Assembly (NCBI GenBank): GCA_047967505.1
Contig: CM106538.1
Length of the DNA: 64,000 nucleotides
DNA from: Dipteris shenzhenensis
Taxonomy: Eukaryota > Polypodiophyta > Polypodiopsida > Gleicheniales
Reading direction: 5' to 3' (one strand)
A program made the translations under genes and the position numbers. Below are positions 1 to 9,906 of the stretch, one piece after another. The notes beneath the pieces were generated by a model that saw only the letters and a list, made by a program, of their open reading frames with translations, did no database searches and had not been told where the DNA came from. How positions within the stretch are numbered: the first letter of the stretch is position 1; each line of letters begins with the position of its first letter.

Positions 1-319
1 CCACATGTCATCATTTTAGACCTTTAGCTTGGTATACCATTTACCCCTCCCTTGGGGCACAATTAAAACATTTGCCCCTTGGCATTCTTACACATTTAGG
101 TGCACCTAGGCCTGAGCACTCAGAACCACCTAGTCGATGCCAATACACCCTCACCTAGGACCTTGGCAGTTACTTCCCTTGACCATTTAATTTACGCACA
201 TACTTTCCCTTTTTTGGATGTGTACTTTGTCTTATAGTCCTATAAGGGCTTCTGCAGACGTTAATATATCTTTCTTCCTTTACCAGTCCAATCTGACAAG
301 CCTCCAAACGCGAATACTC
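1..319. other. No gene recognised at left edge
   Basis: No frame of useful length or recognisable motif is present. The stretch is moderately C/T-rich and is probably retroelement flank, since a LINE fragment begins immediately to its right. Confidence 0.4.
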
Positions 320-575
320 TCCCTCTGATAGACTCATATAGGCTCATCATCCCCCAGATATGTCCCCTGGGATCTGCATCTCTTAGAGTCTCCTAATCGT
401 GCGGGCTCGTGGGATTGTGTCAAAGGCCTTCCGAAAGTCTACAAAGCATGCGTAGACTTTCTAGGATCTTGACTTCGCCTCCTTGATGACGGCCCCTCAG
501 ATGAAGATATGGTCAAGAGAGGAATGCTGCCTAACCAGCCTGTCCCAAAGCTCGCAACCGCATCCACTTCTGACC
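320..575 (-). pseudogene. LINE reverse transcriptase fragment (degraded)
   Basis: Read on the minus strand, this stretch encodes the start of a non-LTR reverse transcriptase: a segment ending in SSLDHIFI, then after a stop KVYACFVDFRKAFDTIPRAR. The VDFRKAFD block is the first catalytic-aspartate motif of LINE reverse transcriptases, and the DHIF block normally lies some 20-30 residues before it, as here. At least two in-frame stops (around 482 and near 380) and the lack of downstream domains show a dead fragment. It has no visible relation to the copia sequence that begins near 1283. The call rests on motif spacing; the clade (L1-like or RTE-like) cannot be decided from so short a piece. Confidence 0.6.
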
Positions 576-1282
576 TCACCCAACTGAAAGACATCCAAGC
601 ATCCAAACCACTGGCAAACTGAGCTCAAAGCAGCCTCAAGAATATCACATGCATCCACACTGTCCTTAGGCCTTTTCCAGAAACAACCTTGCCGCTGGAT
701 GCTTACTAGAACCTGAGAGAAACCAGAGAGGACTGCAAACAACACACATGCACTGCAAAAAGCTCCAAAGAAGGAAAGAACAATGAAAAACAGAACCTGA
801 AACCAATTCCCGCTGTCTGTGGTTGAGGGGCGAGCTCTTTCCTCACGCCTATCCTCCGTCCAGGCTCCCTGCAGGGTGCAGGAGGTTTCCAGGTACCGGG
901 AGAAGAGAAAAGTGAAGAAAGAGAGCGGAAGAGGGGCAGAAAAGGCTGGAAGAGGACCACAGACTTGCAGATCTGCCCCAAAGCCTCGACCTCGAGATTT
1001 GTGGCTCGAAAAACACTCCCCAATGTCCCATACAGCAGCCTCAGGGGCTACGCCTCTGTTCCATACAGTCTGTACGGCTGTACAGACTGCAATAAATGCC
1101 CTGCTCCTTGCCTTGGGATGCGTGCCTGCAGCAAGGCTGCCTCGAAAAACGTGCAAGAGGGAAGGGAGCAGCCAGAGCAGCAGCACAACAGCAGCAAGAG
1201 CTAGAAAATGCAACGAAAACTGCAGAAGGAGCTTCTGGTAGACCTGCTAGACTCCAGGAGGGTGAGGGGAGAGAGATGGTAG
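576..1282. other. Unassigned stretch, overlapping weak ORFs
   Basis: Several overlapping open frames exist on both strands, the longest about 238 codons on the minus strand running into the LINE fragment. None shows a domain, and their mutual overlap and G/A-rich composition suggest chance openness. The minus frame could include part of the LINE segment upstream of its reverse transcriptase, but no motif supports that. Confidence 0.35.
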
Positions 1283-1607
1283 TGTGGGGGAAGGAGACCC
1301 CTAGCATGTGCCCAAAAGAAAAGGTGAGGGAGGGGGCTGCCGCATGGGCAGCACCTCACAGGGAAAGGACAGCCAAAAGGGGCTGCCACGTGGGCAGCAC
1401 AGCAGCCTGGCAGAGGTGCTTCAAGGTGTGTGTGTACGGGCTGGAACAGGCCCCTAACAGAGGCGCACAGGAGGTGGGACAGAGGCTGCATGTGGCGCAG
1501 CAAAAGGCGTCTGCAGAGCTGGCACATGATGCAGCAAAGGGGCAGAGGTGGAGGCTATGGTGGGCCAGCCACCTGGCCATAGATGTGCCCAAAGGTGGGG
1601 CCCAATG
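1283..1607 (+). repeat. Truncated copia LTR fragment (GC-rich family)
   Basis: This segment matches 2808-3157 closely, including the GGGCAGCACCTCACAGGGAA block and the CAGCAAAAGGCGTCTGCAGA block, so it is a piece of the same LTR. It stops abruptly at the GGGGCCCAATG site, where the sequence jumps into gag zinc-knuckle coding sequence. The LTR start and the TATA-containing half are missing. Confidence 0.7.
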
Positions 1608-1870
1608 AGGGCAAGCCTAACGGTGGCAAGTCCAAGAAGAATGACTTTGATGAGGAGGACACTTCCAAGAGGAAGCACAAGAAGAAGTGCTGCTATTGTG
1701 ACACGCCAGGTCATTTTGCGACGGATTGCAAAAAGAAGGTGGCGGATCAAAAAAACAAGAGGAAGGAGTCCGACTCAGATTCACAGGGTGACACAAAAGC
1801 CAAAGCTAATGTGGTAATCAAAGAGCTGTTCTTGGTGACATCTCCATGTGTTACTGATATGCCGACCTAG
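1608..1870 (+). pseudogene. Ty1/copia gag C-terminus with zinc knuckle (fragment)
   Basis: The frame encodes a lysine-rich linker, then CCYCDTPGHFATDC, a canonical CX2CX4HX4C nucleocapsid knuckle, then a K/D/S-rich tail ending at TAG 1868-1870. A closely related gag lies at 36885-37742, where the same linker follows a full gag domain, so this copy has lost the whole N-terminal capsid part. It is fused directly to LTR sequence at 1607/1608, which points to deletion by illegitimate recombination between U3 and gag. No protease, integrase or reverse transcriptase follows, so the element is non-autonomous. Confidence 0.75.
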
Positions 1871-2763
1871 AAACCACAGTGATGATGTCTGACATTGAGA
1901 TGTGGGTCGACGAGGAGTCAGAAACTTTTGTGAAGTTGAAGGACAACATGGAGTGCTTGCTATCTTCCAGATGCGTGGCTATTGATACTGACATGAGGGT
2001 GGATTCCATGGAGTGCCCTGGGGTTTCATGTTCAGATGGTGGTTGTACTTCACAAGGGTACAAAATTACACAGGTTTTTGGTATGTGCCTCGATGAGGTG
2101 CATGGTTTACTTTCAGAGCAAGCACACAGGCAATATGGCGATCTGGTATGTACTTGATGTTCTTAACTTGAGCCTTTATAGCATGTTGTGGAGAGAATCT
2201 CCTCTTCAACTGTCTCAGGTAATGCAAGATTGGAAGGAATTGGCCTTCTTCAAAGGCAGAAGGGGAAGTGTGGGTGCTTCTTCAAATCTCGAACACAGAT
2301 TGCTGGAAGGTGATGGACAAGGTGTATTGAAGCCAGAAGAGTACCTGCTTGAGAGCTCAGTGAGAGTTCGTGGTCCAGGTTATCTGGAGATATTCTTTTG
2401 TTACGGACCTTGCCAAAGGAAGGACGGGTTGAAACAAACCCTCAGAGCATGGTACCTGGAAGACTCCAGGTTGTTCACTCATTATGAGGGGGACAACTGG
2501 AAGATCGTGGTGTCTGGATTGCTCGAGTTCGAAGGCAGGAACGTGACTGAAGGTGGTGATGCCAGGAGGTGCTACCAGAGATGGACTTGTGGACCAGGAT
2601 GGTGTGCAAAAGCAAAACCAGACCTAGTGGAGCAGGAACCACTGCATGAAAAGCCAGGAAAAGATTTCGACATCGAAATGCTCCAAAGGACTACAACAGG
2701 GAGTTACTGGAGCATCGTCATCGACGTGTTGGCATTGGGCCAAGATGTGTCGGTGAGAGGGGG
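1871..2763 (+). other. Internal region of pol-less copia element, contains unassigned ORF 2036-2830
   Basis: Between the gag remnant and the polypurine tract is 0.9 kb with no recognisable protease, integrase, reverse transcriptase or RNase H motif. One frame, ATG 2036 to a stop at 2828-2830, is open for 264 codons but its last 22 codons lie inside the 3' LTR. Its product has no motif I recognise; a second open frame (1879-2157) overlaps it. The frame may be captured host sequence or a scrambled pol remnant. Translation is not supported by any start context or homology I can see. Confidence 0.35.
2751..2763 (+). other. Polypurine tract of copia element
   Basis: A purine-rich run (GGTGAGAGGGGG, with one T) directly abuts the TGTTGG start of the LTR, the expected position for priming of plus-strand DNA synthesis. 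Confidence 0.6.
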
Positions 2764-3671
2764 TGTTGGAAAGGTCACCTCCCCATCTGTAAGCCCCCAT
2801 ATGAGGAGAGCGTGGGGGAGGGAGACCTAGGGCATGTGCCCAAAAGAAAAGGTGAGGGAGGAGGCTGCCACATGGGCAGCACCTCACAGGGAAAGGACAG
2901 CCAAAACGGGCTGCCACATGGGCAGCAAATGAGCTGCCATGTGAGCAGCACAGCAGCCTGGCAGAGGCACTTCAAGGCATGTGTGTACGGGCTGGAACAG
3001 GCCCCTAACAGAGGCGCACAGGAGGCGGGACAGAGGCTGCATGTGGCACAGCAAAAGGCGTCTGCAGAGCTGGCACATGACGCAGCAAAGGGGCAGAGGT
3101 GGAGGCTATGGTGGGCCAGCCACCTGGCCATAGATGTGCCCAAAGGTGGGGCCCAATGGGGCTGCCCTTGGGGCCTGGCAAAAGCCCTTCTATAGGGCTG
3201 GTTGGACCAGCCAACCGGCCAGGATGAGGCTGGCTGGTAGGTTTTATGACAGCCCCTTGGGGGCCTATAAAAGGAGGGCCTCCAGGCCCTTACTCATCAT
3301 CTTCTGTCCATGAGCAGAAGGAGCAGCAGCAAAGCTATCCTTGGGCCTATGTACAGGAGGAGAAAGAGACTTTGAAGCTGCAGACCTAGCTCAGCTGCCC
3401 ATCTAGGCTGTACCCAGGCAGTAAGGTGGAAAAGAAAATTCTGGACAGAGAGTCCACTACGCTCGAGGTGGAGCACACGGACTCAGGGTTCTAGAAGAGA
3501 CTAGCAGATAGAGAAGGACCTTTGTGGGATTGCAGCCAGGATATGGCCCCATTGGAGGGGCATGGAGGGCTGTGAACAGACCTTAAATAGGCAGGCATAT
3601 GCATTAAGGAAAATCGCACCCAAATGGGGGGTTTTATAGAGCCAACCTAGAGCTGGTCAGCCAGTCTACAG
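2764..3671 (+). repeat. Copia 3' LTR, left part (interrupted by gypsy insertion)
   Basis: It begins TGTTGGAAAGGTCACC, identical to the start of the LTR at 35597, and keeps a TATA box (TATAAAA, 3266-3272) followed by an R/U5-like segment. Similarity to the 35597 copy fades after about 3545; 3600-3671 looks like the start of a second, related LTR (tracts rich in GGTCAGCC/GGCCAGTC) that resumes at 9907 on the far side of the gypsy element. Confidence 0.7.
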
Positions 3672-4099
3672 TGTCACGATCTGTGACGTATTCCTTTCTC
3701 TTTCTAGACTTATGGATGGTTTAATGAATGGACACTTGTGGAAGGGTATGCCCTTTCGACGGGACACTTGCCCTTTCGACGGGACACTTCCTAATGAGGC
3801 ATAACCCTTCACAAGAGACATTCTAATGAAGAGACATTCCTATTGTAATGTACCCTCTCATCAAGGGTCACACCCTTCACAAGGGGTACACACCTCTTCA
3901 TGCACATACCCTTTGGAGTACACACCTTTTCATGTGTGACTCTTCACTCTCTATATAAGAGAGGCCCAATTGTATGGATGACAACACATCCACCCTACAG
4001 ATATTCAAGCAATACAAATATTCCTTGTTCTCTGCTATCTCAGTCTCTTTTCTGTTCCTTAGCACATTTCTAAATATAGTAAATCTAGGATTTCTTACA
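3672..4099 (+). repeat. Gypsy 5' LTR
   Basis: The U3 part holds a 20-bp tandem pair around CCCTTTCGACGGGACACTT (3759-3790) and several CACACCCTT/ACACACCTCTTC modules. A TATA box (CTATATAAG, 3951-3959) precedes the presumed transcription start. The LTR ends TTACA at 4099, next to the primer binding site. Confidence 0.93.
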
Positions 4100-4100
4100 G

Positions 4101-4112
4101 TGGTATCAGAGC
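4101..4112 (+). other. Primer binding site (initiator Met-tRNA)
   Basis: TGGTATCAGAGC, the standard plant sequence complementary to the 3' end of initiator methionine tRNA, sits one base after the 5' LTR. It primes minus-strand synthesis. Confidence 0.95.
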
Positions 4113-4699
4113 AAAATTCGCTCCTGCCTGTAGGAAACGCCCCCCACCTTCTAGCGCTGATCTGATACATTTTTGCCGCTAGAAGGACATCCGTGCACAT
4201 TGTGCATGGAAGAGATGGAGAGGATGAGCGTAAAATTTTTAAACGCCTACCCAGCCTAAAGTCATCCTGGCCTCTCCATCTCCCTCACATCACAAGTTGA
4301 TGTGAATGGACACGACAAAAATCGTGTCTTTTCAAGTGCTTGGGCTGTCCCAAAACCAAGGGACGCACCTTTTCCACCATGGGACACACCTTTTGGTGAC
4401 GAGTCTCGACTCCTCACTCATGGAACATACCCCATCGTGGACAAAAGGACATACCTATTCATGCAGGGTCACACCCCTTTTAACAATAGGGACATATCCC
4501 CTCATGAACACGTGCACCTATTCCAAGGGTCACACCCCTTCGAATAGGCACACCTCCTAGGCCCCAAGTACCTACAAAAGGGTACCTAGAGGGGTAAAAA
4601 GGGAAAAAAAATAAACCCATCCCCTACCCCTAGGTTTACCCTAGCTACCTAGGGTTAACTAAACCCCCCATTTAATTTTTGGGGCAACTAACCCATTAG
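4113..4699 (+). other. Gypsy leader with U3-like repeat modules
   Basis: This untranslated leader contains, at about 4340-4556, degenerate repeats of the type GGGACACACCTTTT and AGGGTCACACCCCTT that resemble the modules of the U3 part of the same LTR. Short frames here have no motif. The gag frame opens after TAG 4697-4699. Confidence 0.55.
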
Positions 4700-6556
4700 G
4701 CAGCCCAACGAATCGTCGCAGCCCTTTCCCCACAAAACTGCAACGTACGAAGTGAAGCCTCTCCAGAGATTAAAGAATCAAGTCCCAAAAAGACCCCTGA
4801 AGGCAACGTCCAAAGTGAATCACTATTGCAACTTCAAATATCTCAGCTTCAGGACAACATCTCCGACTTGGTTCAAAAAGTTCAACAACTTCAAGATTCT
4901 CGAAGTCCCGCACATACAGAGGATGACGTGACGCAACCAGACGACGATGCGGACTCTTTCCCACCAGAGGTAGAAAACACTGAACTACGTGCCCTCTACC
5001 GATTACTTCAAGCTTCCAAAACTAAAAGACTTTACGTCAAACTTCCGGAAGCCTACACTGGTCAACGTAATCGCCGAACAGTTGACCAATGGCTCGCTAA
5101 AATGCGCATGTATTTTGACACTGTTGACCTCACGGAAGGCAAAAAGATCGCTTTGGCAGCCTCCCTCCTGAAGGATACAGCATTTCTATGGTGGCAAAGA
5201 CGCTTAAAGGACGGAAAAAGTGTGTTAACATGGGAACGTTTTGAACACGTGCTCCGTAAGCAGTTTGTACCTGCCAATGCGGACTTCCAAGCACGTTCAA
5301 AACTCCGACAGTTGGAGCAAACGGGTTCCCTGTCTTCCTATATCTCTCAGTTCACCACATTGGTGCTAGAGATTGATGGTTTAACTGAGGATGATCGCCT
5401 TCATGCTTTCATCTCAAGCCTACATCCCTCGTTACGCATTGATGTTCTTAAAGCAAACATCACCACCACAGATGGCGCTATTGCTTACGCAGAGTGCATT
5501 ACAGATTTCCTAAACACAGGGAAGCAGAGTGCTAATCGCACACAGAACTCTCCTATGGCCAAAGGTGCTCGCCCTCAAGATAACACCAGGTTTCGCAAAA
5601 ACTTCGGTAATCAAGGTCAGCGACAGTCTCAAGATCCCCAGAAGCCTCAGAAATCATTTGCTGGATTCCAACAGAAGCACTCCCCCAAGGATCGTGTTTC
5701 TTCTTCTTCACAAAGTCATTACCGACATCCCCAACATAAAGGTGCGGCCACTGACAAGAAGAATAACTCCAGCTCAAAAGGACTTTGTACCATCTGTACC
5801 GGCGACCATAGATGGTTCAATTGTCCCAAGCGACCAAAGCAAAATTCTAATATGGAACCTAGCACTTCCCAAAAAGAAGATGCTACCTCAGCACAAGACA
5901 AGAAAGGCAAGCCTATTCGAATGGCGAATACCATCCACCTGAGCCTTGCCAGCAACCCCGAACCATCCCTGGCCACTCAAGTACTTTGTATTCAAGGATC
6001 GATTCGTGGAACAACGGTCACCATCCTCATCGATAGTGGCTGTTCTCATAATTTCCTAGCCAGTTCTGTGGTCGATAAACTTCGGTTGACCACCAGTCCT
6101 AGTCTCATGGACTATCAGATTGAACTCGCAAATGGAACAACTTTCTTGTGCAACACCAGGATTAAAAACTTGTCTTTTCGCATCCAACATTATACGGACA
6201 AGTTGAACTTCGACATTATGCCTCTTTCTCGGTACGATGTCATACTCGGACAACAGTGGCTCTACGACTATGATCCATCAATCAGTTTTCGCAGCCATAC
6301 TATCCAGTTTGTCCACCAAGGAAAACTTATTGAGCTAACTAGTTCTAGGGACTCTCCTTCAACCCCAGTTGCCTCTGCCCTACAAGTAAAGAAGTGGGTT
6401 CGTAAACGTCAAGTAAAGACTTCACTTCTGTTGGTTACGGCAGTAGAAGAGACACCAACAAAGGATCCTCCTGAATACCTCAACCAACCTTTTTTCCAGC
6501 CTTTCACTTCTGTTGGTTACAGCAGTAGAAGAGACACCAACAAAGGATCCTCCTGA
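4700..6556 (+). CDS. Gypsy gag-protease open frame
   Basis: The frame is open from 4700 to TGA 6554-6556. No ATG is found near its start; the first in-frame ATG (5101) lies inside the capsid domain, so the native start is lost or lies in another frame. In order: an acidic and coiled-coil leader (LQLQISQLQDNISDLVQKVQ), a retrotransposon gag domain (about 5050-5520, with WLAKMRMYFD and FLWWQRRL), a basic Q/S-rich linker, a nucleocapsid knuckle CTICTGDHRWFNC at 5786-5824, and an aspartic protease with LIDSGCSHNF (Asp-Ser-Gly codons 6032-6040) and a DVILGQQWL flap block. The knuckle spacing is CX2CX3HX4C, one residue shorter than usual. The last 44 codons read into an 82-bp tandem duplication in a shifted register, ending at the TGA. 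Frame similarity to pol downstream suggests that gag and pol were once joined. Confidence 0.88.
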   Translation, partial: AAQRIVAALSPQNCNVRSEASPEIKESSPKKTPEGNVQSESLLQLQISQLQDNISDLVQKVQQLQDSRSPAHTEDDVTQPDDDADSFPPEVENTELRALYRLLQASKTKRLYVKLPEAYTGQRNRRTVDQWLAKMRMYFDTVDLTEGKKIALAASLLKDTAFLWWQRRLKDGKSVLTWERFEHVLRKQFVPANADFQARSKLRQLEQTGSLSSYISQFTTLVLEIDGLTEDDRLHAFISSLHPSLRIDVLKANITTTDGAIAYAECITDFLNTGKQSANRTQNSPMAKGARPQDNTRFRKNFGNQGQRQSQDPQKPQKSFAGFQQKHSPKDRVSSSSQSHYRHPQHKGAATDKKNNSSSKGLCTICTGDHRWFNCPKRPKQNSNMEPSTSQKEDATSAQDKKGKPIRMANTIHLSLASNPEPSLATQVLCIQGSIRGTTVTILIDSGCSHNFLASSVVDKLRLTTSPSLMDYQIELANGTTFLCNTRIKNLSFRIQHYTDKLNFDIMPLSRYDVILGQQWLYDYDPSISFRSHTIQFVHQGKLIELTSSRDSPSTPVASALQVKKWVRKRQVKTSLLLVTAVEETPTKDPPEYLNQPFFQPFTSVGYSSRRDTNKGSS

Positions 6557-6585
6557 ATACCTCAACCAACCTTTTTTCCAGCCTT
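6424..6585 (+). repeat. 82-bp tandem duplication at the gag-pol junction
   Basis: Two copies beginning ACTTCTGTTGGTTAC start at 6424 and 6506 and are almost identical. Because 82 is not a multiple of three, the second copy is read in a different register and supplies the TGA at 6554 that closes gag-pro. Confidence 0.92.
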
Positions 6586-9280
6586 ACCTGAATATTTCTC
6601 CACAGGAATTGCCAAAGTAGTTACCACCTCGACGACCAGTGGATCACCCAATCGAACTTATTCCAGGCAGTATCCACCGTCGAAACCTCCTTATCGGGTT
6701 TCTTACACTCAAAATGAAGAAATCCAAAGACAGGTCATCGAACTACTTGACAAAGGTCACATTCGGCCCAGTCGCAGCCCTTTCGGATCTCCTGTACTAC
6801 TTGTGGAAAAAAAGAAAAAGTTAATGTGCCTCTGCATCGACTATCGAGCCCTCAACAAGCTCACTATCAAAAACAAGTATCCATTGCCTCGCATCGATGA
6901 CCTCTTCGATCAACTTCTACACGCAACACAATTCTCCAAGATTGATCTTCGTTCAGGTTATCATCAAATTCGCATACGAGAAGGCGATGAGTACAAGACA
7001 GCTTTTCAAACAAAGTATGGACACTATGAATGTTTGGTCATGCCTTTTGGGTTAAACAATGCCCCGGCCACATTCATGACATTAATGAACGACATCTTCA
7101 GGCCTTTCCTCGATAAGTTCGTTATCGTTTACCGCGATGACATCCTCGTTTTCAGCAGATCCCTACATGAGCACAAACAACATCTTCACCAAGTTTTTGA
7201 CGTTCTCCGCGCAAATTCTCTCTACATCAACATTGAGAAGAGTGAGTTCTTCAAGACCCAACTTGAATATTTGGGACATGTTATTTCAGCTCAAGGTATC
7301 TCTGTGGATCCCAAGAAGGTCGAGGTAATCCGAAACTGGCCTACTCCTAAGAATGTTCATGATGTCCGCTCTTTTCTCGGATTGGCAAACTTCTACCATA
7401 CAAAGGTCTATCAGTTTTTCGAAATCGCAGCTCCTATGTCCGAATTATTGAAAAGCACAGCAATTTTTCAGTGGCTTCCCGAAACAGAGTATAGTTTCCA
7501 ACAACTCAAGCAAGCACTCACTACCACACCAGTTATGGCTATTGCTGACCCAAACCTTCCGTTTGAGGTCATGACCGACGCTTCCGACATCGCTACAGGA
7601 GCAGTCTTGATGCAAGAAGGCAGAGTTATTGCTTTTGACAGCCATAAACATTCTGATATCCAAACCCGATATCCGGTTTATGATAAGGAGTTCCTTGCCG
7701 TTGTACATGCTTATCGCTCTTGGAAACATTATCTCATGGGAGCCGACTCTGTGGTCAAAACAGACCATCACTCTTTAAAGTACATCTTTACTCAGCCAGT
7801 CATGAACGCTCGACAAGCACGCTGGGTTGAGTTTCTGGCCAACTTTCACATGACCATTGAGTACATTCCAGGACTACGCAATGTAGTTGCAGATGCTCTC
7901 AGCAGGTTACCTCTAGCATCAGCCATGGTAATCTCTACATTATCTGTGGATGTTCCGAATTCATTCAAAGGAAAGTATTTCAATGATAAAGACTTCGGCA
8001 CAGCAGTACAGGTTCTTTCCAAAGATCAACCTTCGACTTCCGAACAAAAGATTTTCTCATCCTATTCTTATACGGACGACCTTCTGTATTATCAAGATCG
8101 CGTCTGTGTACCACATGACAAGGATGTTCGACGTCTTTTGTTAAAAGAGCATCATGTAGTTCCTTATGCTGCCCATCCAGGCATCAATAAGACTTATCGG
8201 TTACTCAGTGCAACATACTACTGTCCTCAGATGAAAAGAGATGTCATCAAAATGGTCACATCTTGCTTATCTTGTCAACAAATGAAAGCAAGTCGACGAC
8301 TTCCAACAGGACTTCTTCAGCCTCTTCCAGTTCCAACTGAAAGGTGGAAAAGTATTTCCATGGATTTCATTACAACACTACCACGATCCGCCAGAGGTAA
8401 TACTCAAATTATGGTAATTGTTGATCGATTGTCCAAAATGGCACACTTTGTTGCTTGCAAAAGCAGTGCACAGGCTCCGGACATAGCCAAACTTTTCATA
8501 CAACACATCTTCCGACACCATGGATTACCCAAGAATATCATATCCGACAGAGATCCTAAGTTTACCAGTCACTTTTGGATTTCACTATTCGAATCTTTGG
8601 GTACAACTCTACTGTTCAGTTCAGCTTACCACCCAGAATCAGATGGACAGACTGAAAGAGTCAACCAAGTTCTGGAAGAAATGCTTCGACATTATGTTCA
8701 GTCACGCCTCGCAGCCTGGGAAGAGTATCTCCCACTCCTTGAGTTTGCTTATAATAACTCTTTCCATAGTGCCATCAGCATGACTCCATTCCAAGCAGCT
8801 TATGGACACACTCCGATTGTACCAACAAATTTTGTACTTCAACATCGAGTGGCCCTAGCTGATCAACTGGTTCAAGAAATGCAAGACATTCTACTGCAAG
8901 TCAGGGATCATATGCGAAAAGCACAAGAGCGGTATCAACGGTCTGCCAACAAACATAGACGTCACCTGGAATTTAACACTGGTGACATGGTGCTATTATT
9001 TGTAGCCCCACATCGCTATAAGACGGTTAAGTCTGTGTTTCCTAAGTTGCGACCAAGATACTATGGACCTTTCCGGATCGTCAAGAAAAATTCACCTTTA
9101 AGTTATAAATTGGAATTACCACCATCATGGGGTAAAATCCATCCAACATTTCATATTTCTTGGCTAAAGACGTACATTCCAAGCAATGAAGCAGTTCCTC
9201 CTGCAGGTGATTATGTCCCAGAAATCGAAGACGATTATGTTCTCCTTATTCCTGAGCGTATTCTGGACCATCGACAGTGA
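6557..9280 (+). CDS. Gypsy pol: reverse transcriptase, RNase H, integrase
   Basis: The frame is open from just after TGA 6554-6556 to TGA 9278-9280 and is in the same register as gag-pro. Reverse transcriptase starts near 6690 ([20 protein letters not shown]) and continues with [29 protein letters not shown] and the active-site block [10 protein letters not shown] at 7127-7156. RNase H follows ([16 protein letters not shown], then [28 protein letters not shown]). Integrase has an HH-CC zinc motif ([11 protein letters not shown]...CLSCQ, about 8150-8280) and a D,D,E core ([24 protein letters not shown]), then the GPF/Y region. The active site is YRDD where YLDD or YIDD is normal. The conserved block [10 protein letters not shown] just upstream (6642-6671) is in another register, so a 1-nt indel lies near 6671. 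No ATG begins the frame; expression would need readthrough of TGA 6554. Confidence 0.93.
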   Translation: MPQPTFFPALPEYFSTGIAKVVTTSTTSGSPNRTYSRQYPPSKPPYRVSYTQNEEIQRQVIELLDKGHIRPSRSPFGSPVLLVEKKKKLMCLCIDYRALNKLTIKNKYPLPRIDDLFDQLLHATQFSKIDLRSGYHQIRIREGDEYKTAFQTKYGHYECLVMPFGLNNAPATFMTLMNDIFRPFLDKFVIVYRDDILVFSRSLHEHKQHLHQVFDVLRANSLYINIEKSEFFKTQLEYLGHVISAQGISVDPKKVEVIRNWPTPKNVHDVRSFLGLANFYHTKVYQFFEIAAPMSELLKSTAIFQWLPETEYSFQQLKQALTTTPVMAIADPNLPFEVMTDASDIATGAVLMQEGRVIAFDSHKHSDIQTRYPVYDKEFLAVVHAYRSWKHYLMGADSVVKTDHHSLKYIFTQPVMNARQARWVEFLANFHMTIEYIPGLRNVVADALSRLPLASAMVISTLSVDVPNSFKGKYFNDKDFGTAVQVLSKDQPSTSEQKIFSSYSYTDDLLYYQDRVCVPHDKDVRRLLLKEHHVVPYAAHPGINKTYRLLSATYYCPQMKRDVIKMVTSCLSCQQMKASRRLPTGLLQPLPVPTERWKSISMDFITTLPRSARGNTQIMVIVDRLSKMAHFVACKSSAQAPDIAKLFIQHIFRHHGLPKNIISDRDPKFTSHFWISLFESLGTTLLFSSAYHPESDGQTERVNQVLEEMLRHYVQSRLAAWEEYLPLLEFAYNNSFHSAISMTPFQAAYGHTPIVPTNFVLQHRVALADQLVQEMQDILLQVRDHMRKAQERYQRSANKHRRHLEFNTGDMVLLFVAPHRYKTVKSVFPKLRPRYYGPFRIVKKNSPLSYKLELPPSWGKIHPTFHISWLKTYIPSNEAVPPAGDYVPEIEDDYVLLIPERILDHRQ

Positions 9281-9418
9281 GAGACTCGACATCGACTTAT
9301 CACGGAATTCCTTGTTCTTTGGCGAGATCTGGACGACTCCGACGCTACTTGGCAGTCTGATGAAGACTTACAGCAGTACCCTGATCTTTTACAGCAGTAT
9401 TTTCAGAATCTACCATGA
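9281..9418 (+). pseudogene. Chromodomain remnant, cut off from integrase by TGA
   Basis: Translation past TGA 9278-9280 in the same frame gives 45 codons including TEFLVLWRDLDDSDATWQ, then TGA 9416-9418. This is the aromatic/acidic core of a retroelement chromodomain, which normally follows the PERILDHR block seen just before the stop. The chromodomain directs chromovirus integration to marked chromatin. A CGA to TGA change would explain the stop (inference). Confidence 0.82.
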
Positions 9419-9461
9419 TATTTTCTACATCAGTTCATTATCTCCACCAGGGTCTTCTTTT

Positions 9462-9474
9462 GAGTGGGAGGGGA
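9462..9474 (+). other. Gypsy polypurine tract
   Basis: GAGTGGGAGGGGA directly precedes the 3' LTR, the expected plus-strand primer. Confidence 0.9.
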
Positions 9475-9901
9475 TGTCACGATCTGTGACGTATTCCTTT
9501 CTCTTTCTAGACTTATGGATGGTTTAATGAATGGACACTTGTGGAAAGGTATGCCCTTTCGACGGGACACTTGTCCTTTCGACGGGACACTTCCTAATGA
9601 GGCATAACCCTTCACAAGAGACATTCTAATGAAGAGACATTCCTATTGTAATGTACCCTCTCATCAAGGGTCACACCCTTCACAAGGGGTACCACCTCTT
9701 CATGCACATACCCTTTGGAGTACACACCTTTTCATGCGTGACTCTTCACTCTCTATATAAGAGAGGCCCAATTGTATGGATGACAACACATCCACCCTAC
9801 AGATATTCAAGCAATACAAATATTCCTTGTTCTCTGCTATCTCAGTCTCTTTTCTATTCCTTAGCACATTTCTAAATATAGTAAATCTAGGATTTCTTAC
9901 A
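9475..9901 (+). repeat. Gypsy 3' LTR
   Basis: It aligns over its whole length with 3672-4099; I count four substitutions and one single-base indel. It ends TTACA at 9901 and is followed by the TACAG target duplicate. Confidence 0.93.
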
Positions 9902-9906
9902 TACAG

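Larger units (their letters stand above)
3672..9901 (+). mobile_element. Complete Ty3/gypsy chromovirus-type LTR retrotransposon with TACAG target duplication
   Basis: The element is 6,230 bp, bounded by LTRs of 428 and 427 bp that start TGTCACG and end TTACA, and flanked by the perfect 5-bp duplication TACAG (3667-3671 and 9902-9906). Domain order is gag, protease, reverse transcriptase, RNase H, integrase, chromodomain remnant, which is the Ty3/gypsy order. The LTRs differ by four substitutions and one 1-bp indel, so insertion was recent, yet the coding region has several disabling features described in the sub-entries. It inserted into a copia-family LTR. Family-level name (for example Tekay, CRM, Galadriel or Reina) cannot be assigned without alignment. 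Confidence 0.95.

Noticed and set aside
497-1213. 238-codon minus frame as a membrane-protein gene
   Set aside because: Hydrophobic start only, no domain, overlaps several other open frames, and its 3' end runs into a dead LINE fragment.
2036-2830. Confident host gene call
   Set aside because: The frame ends inside an LTR, lacks a recognisable domain and lies within a retroelement; kept only as an unassigned frame.
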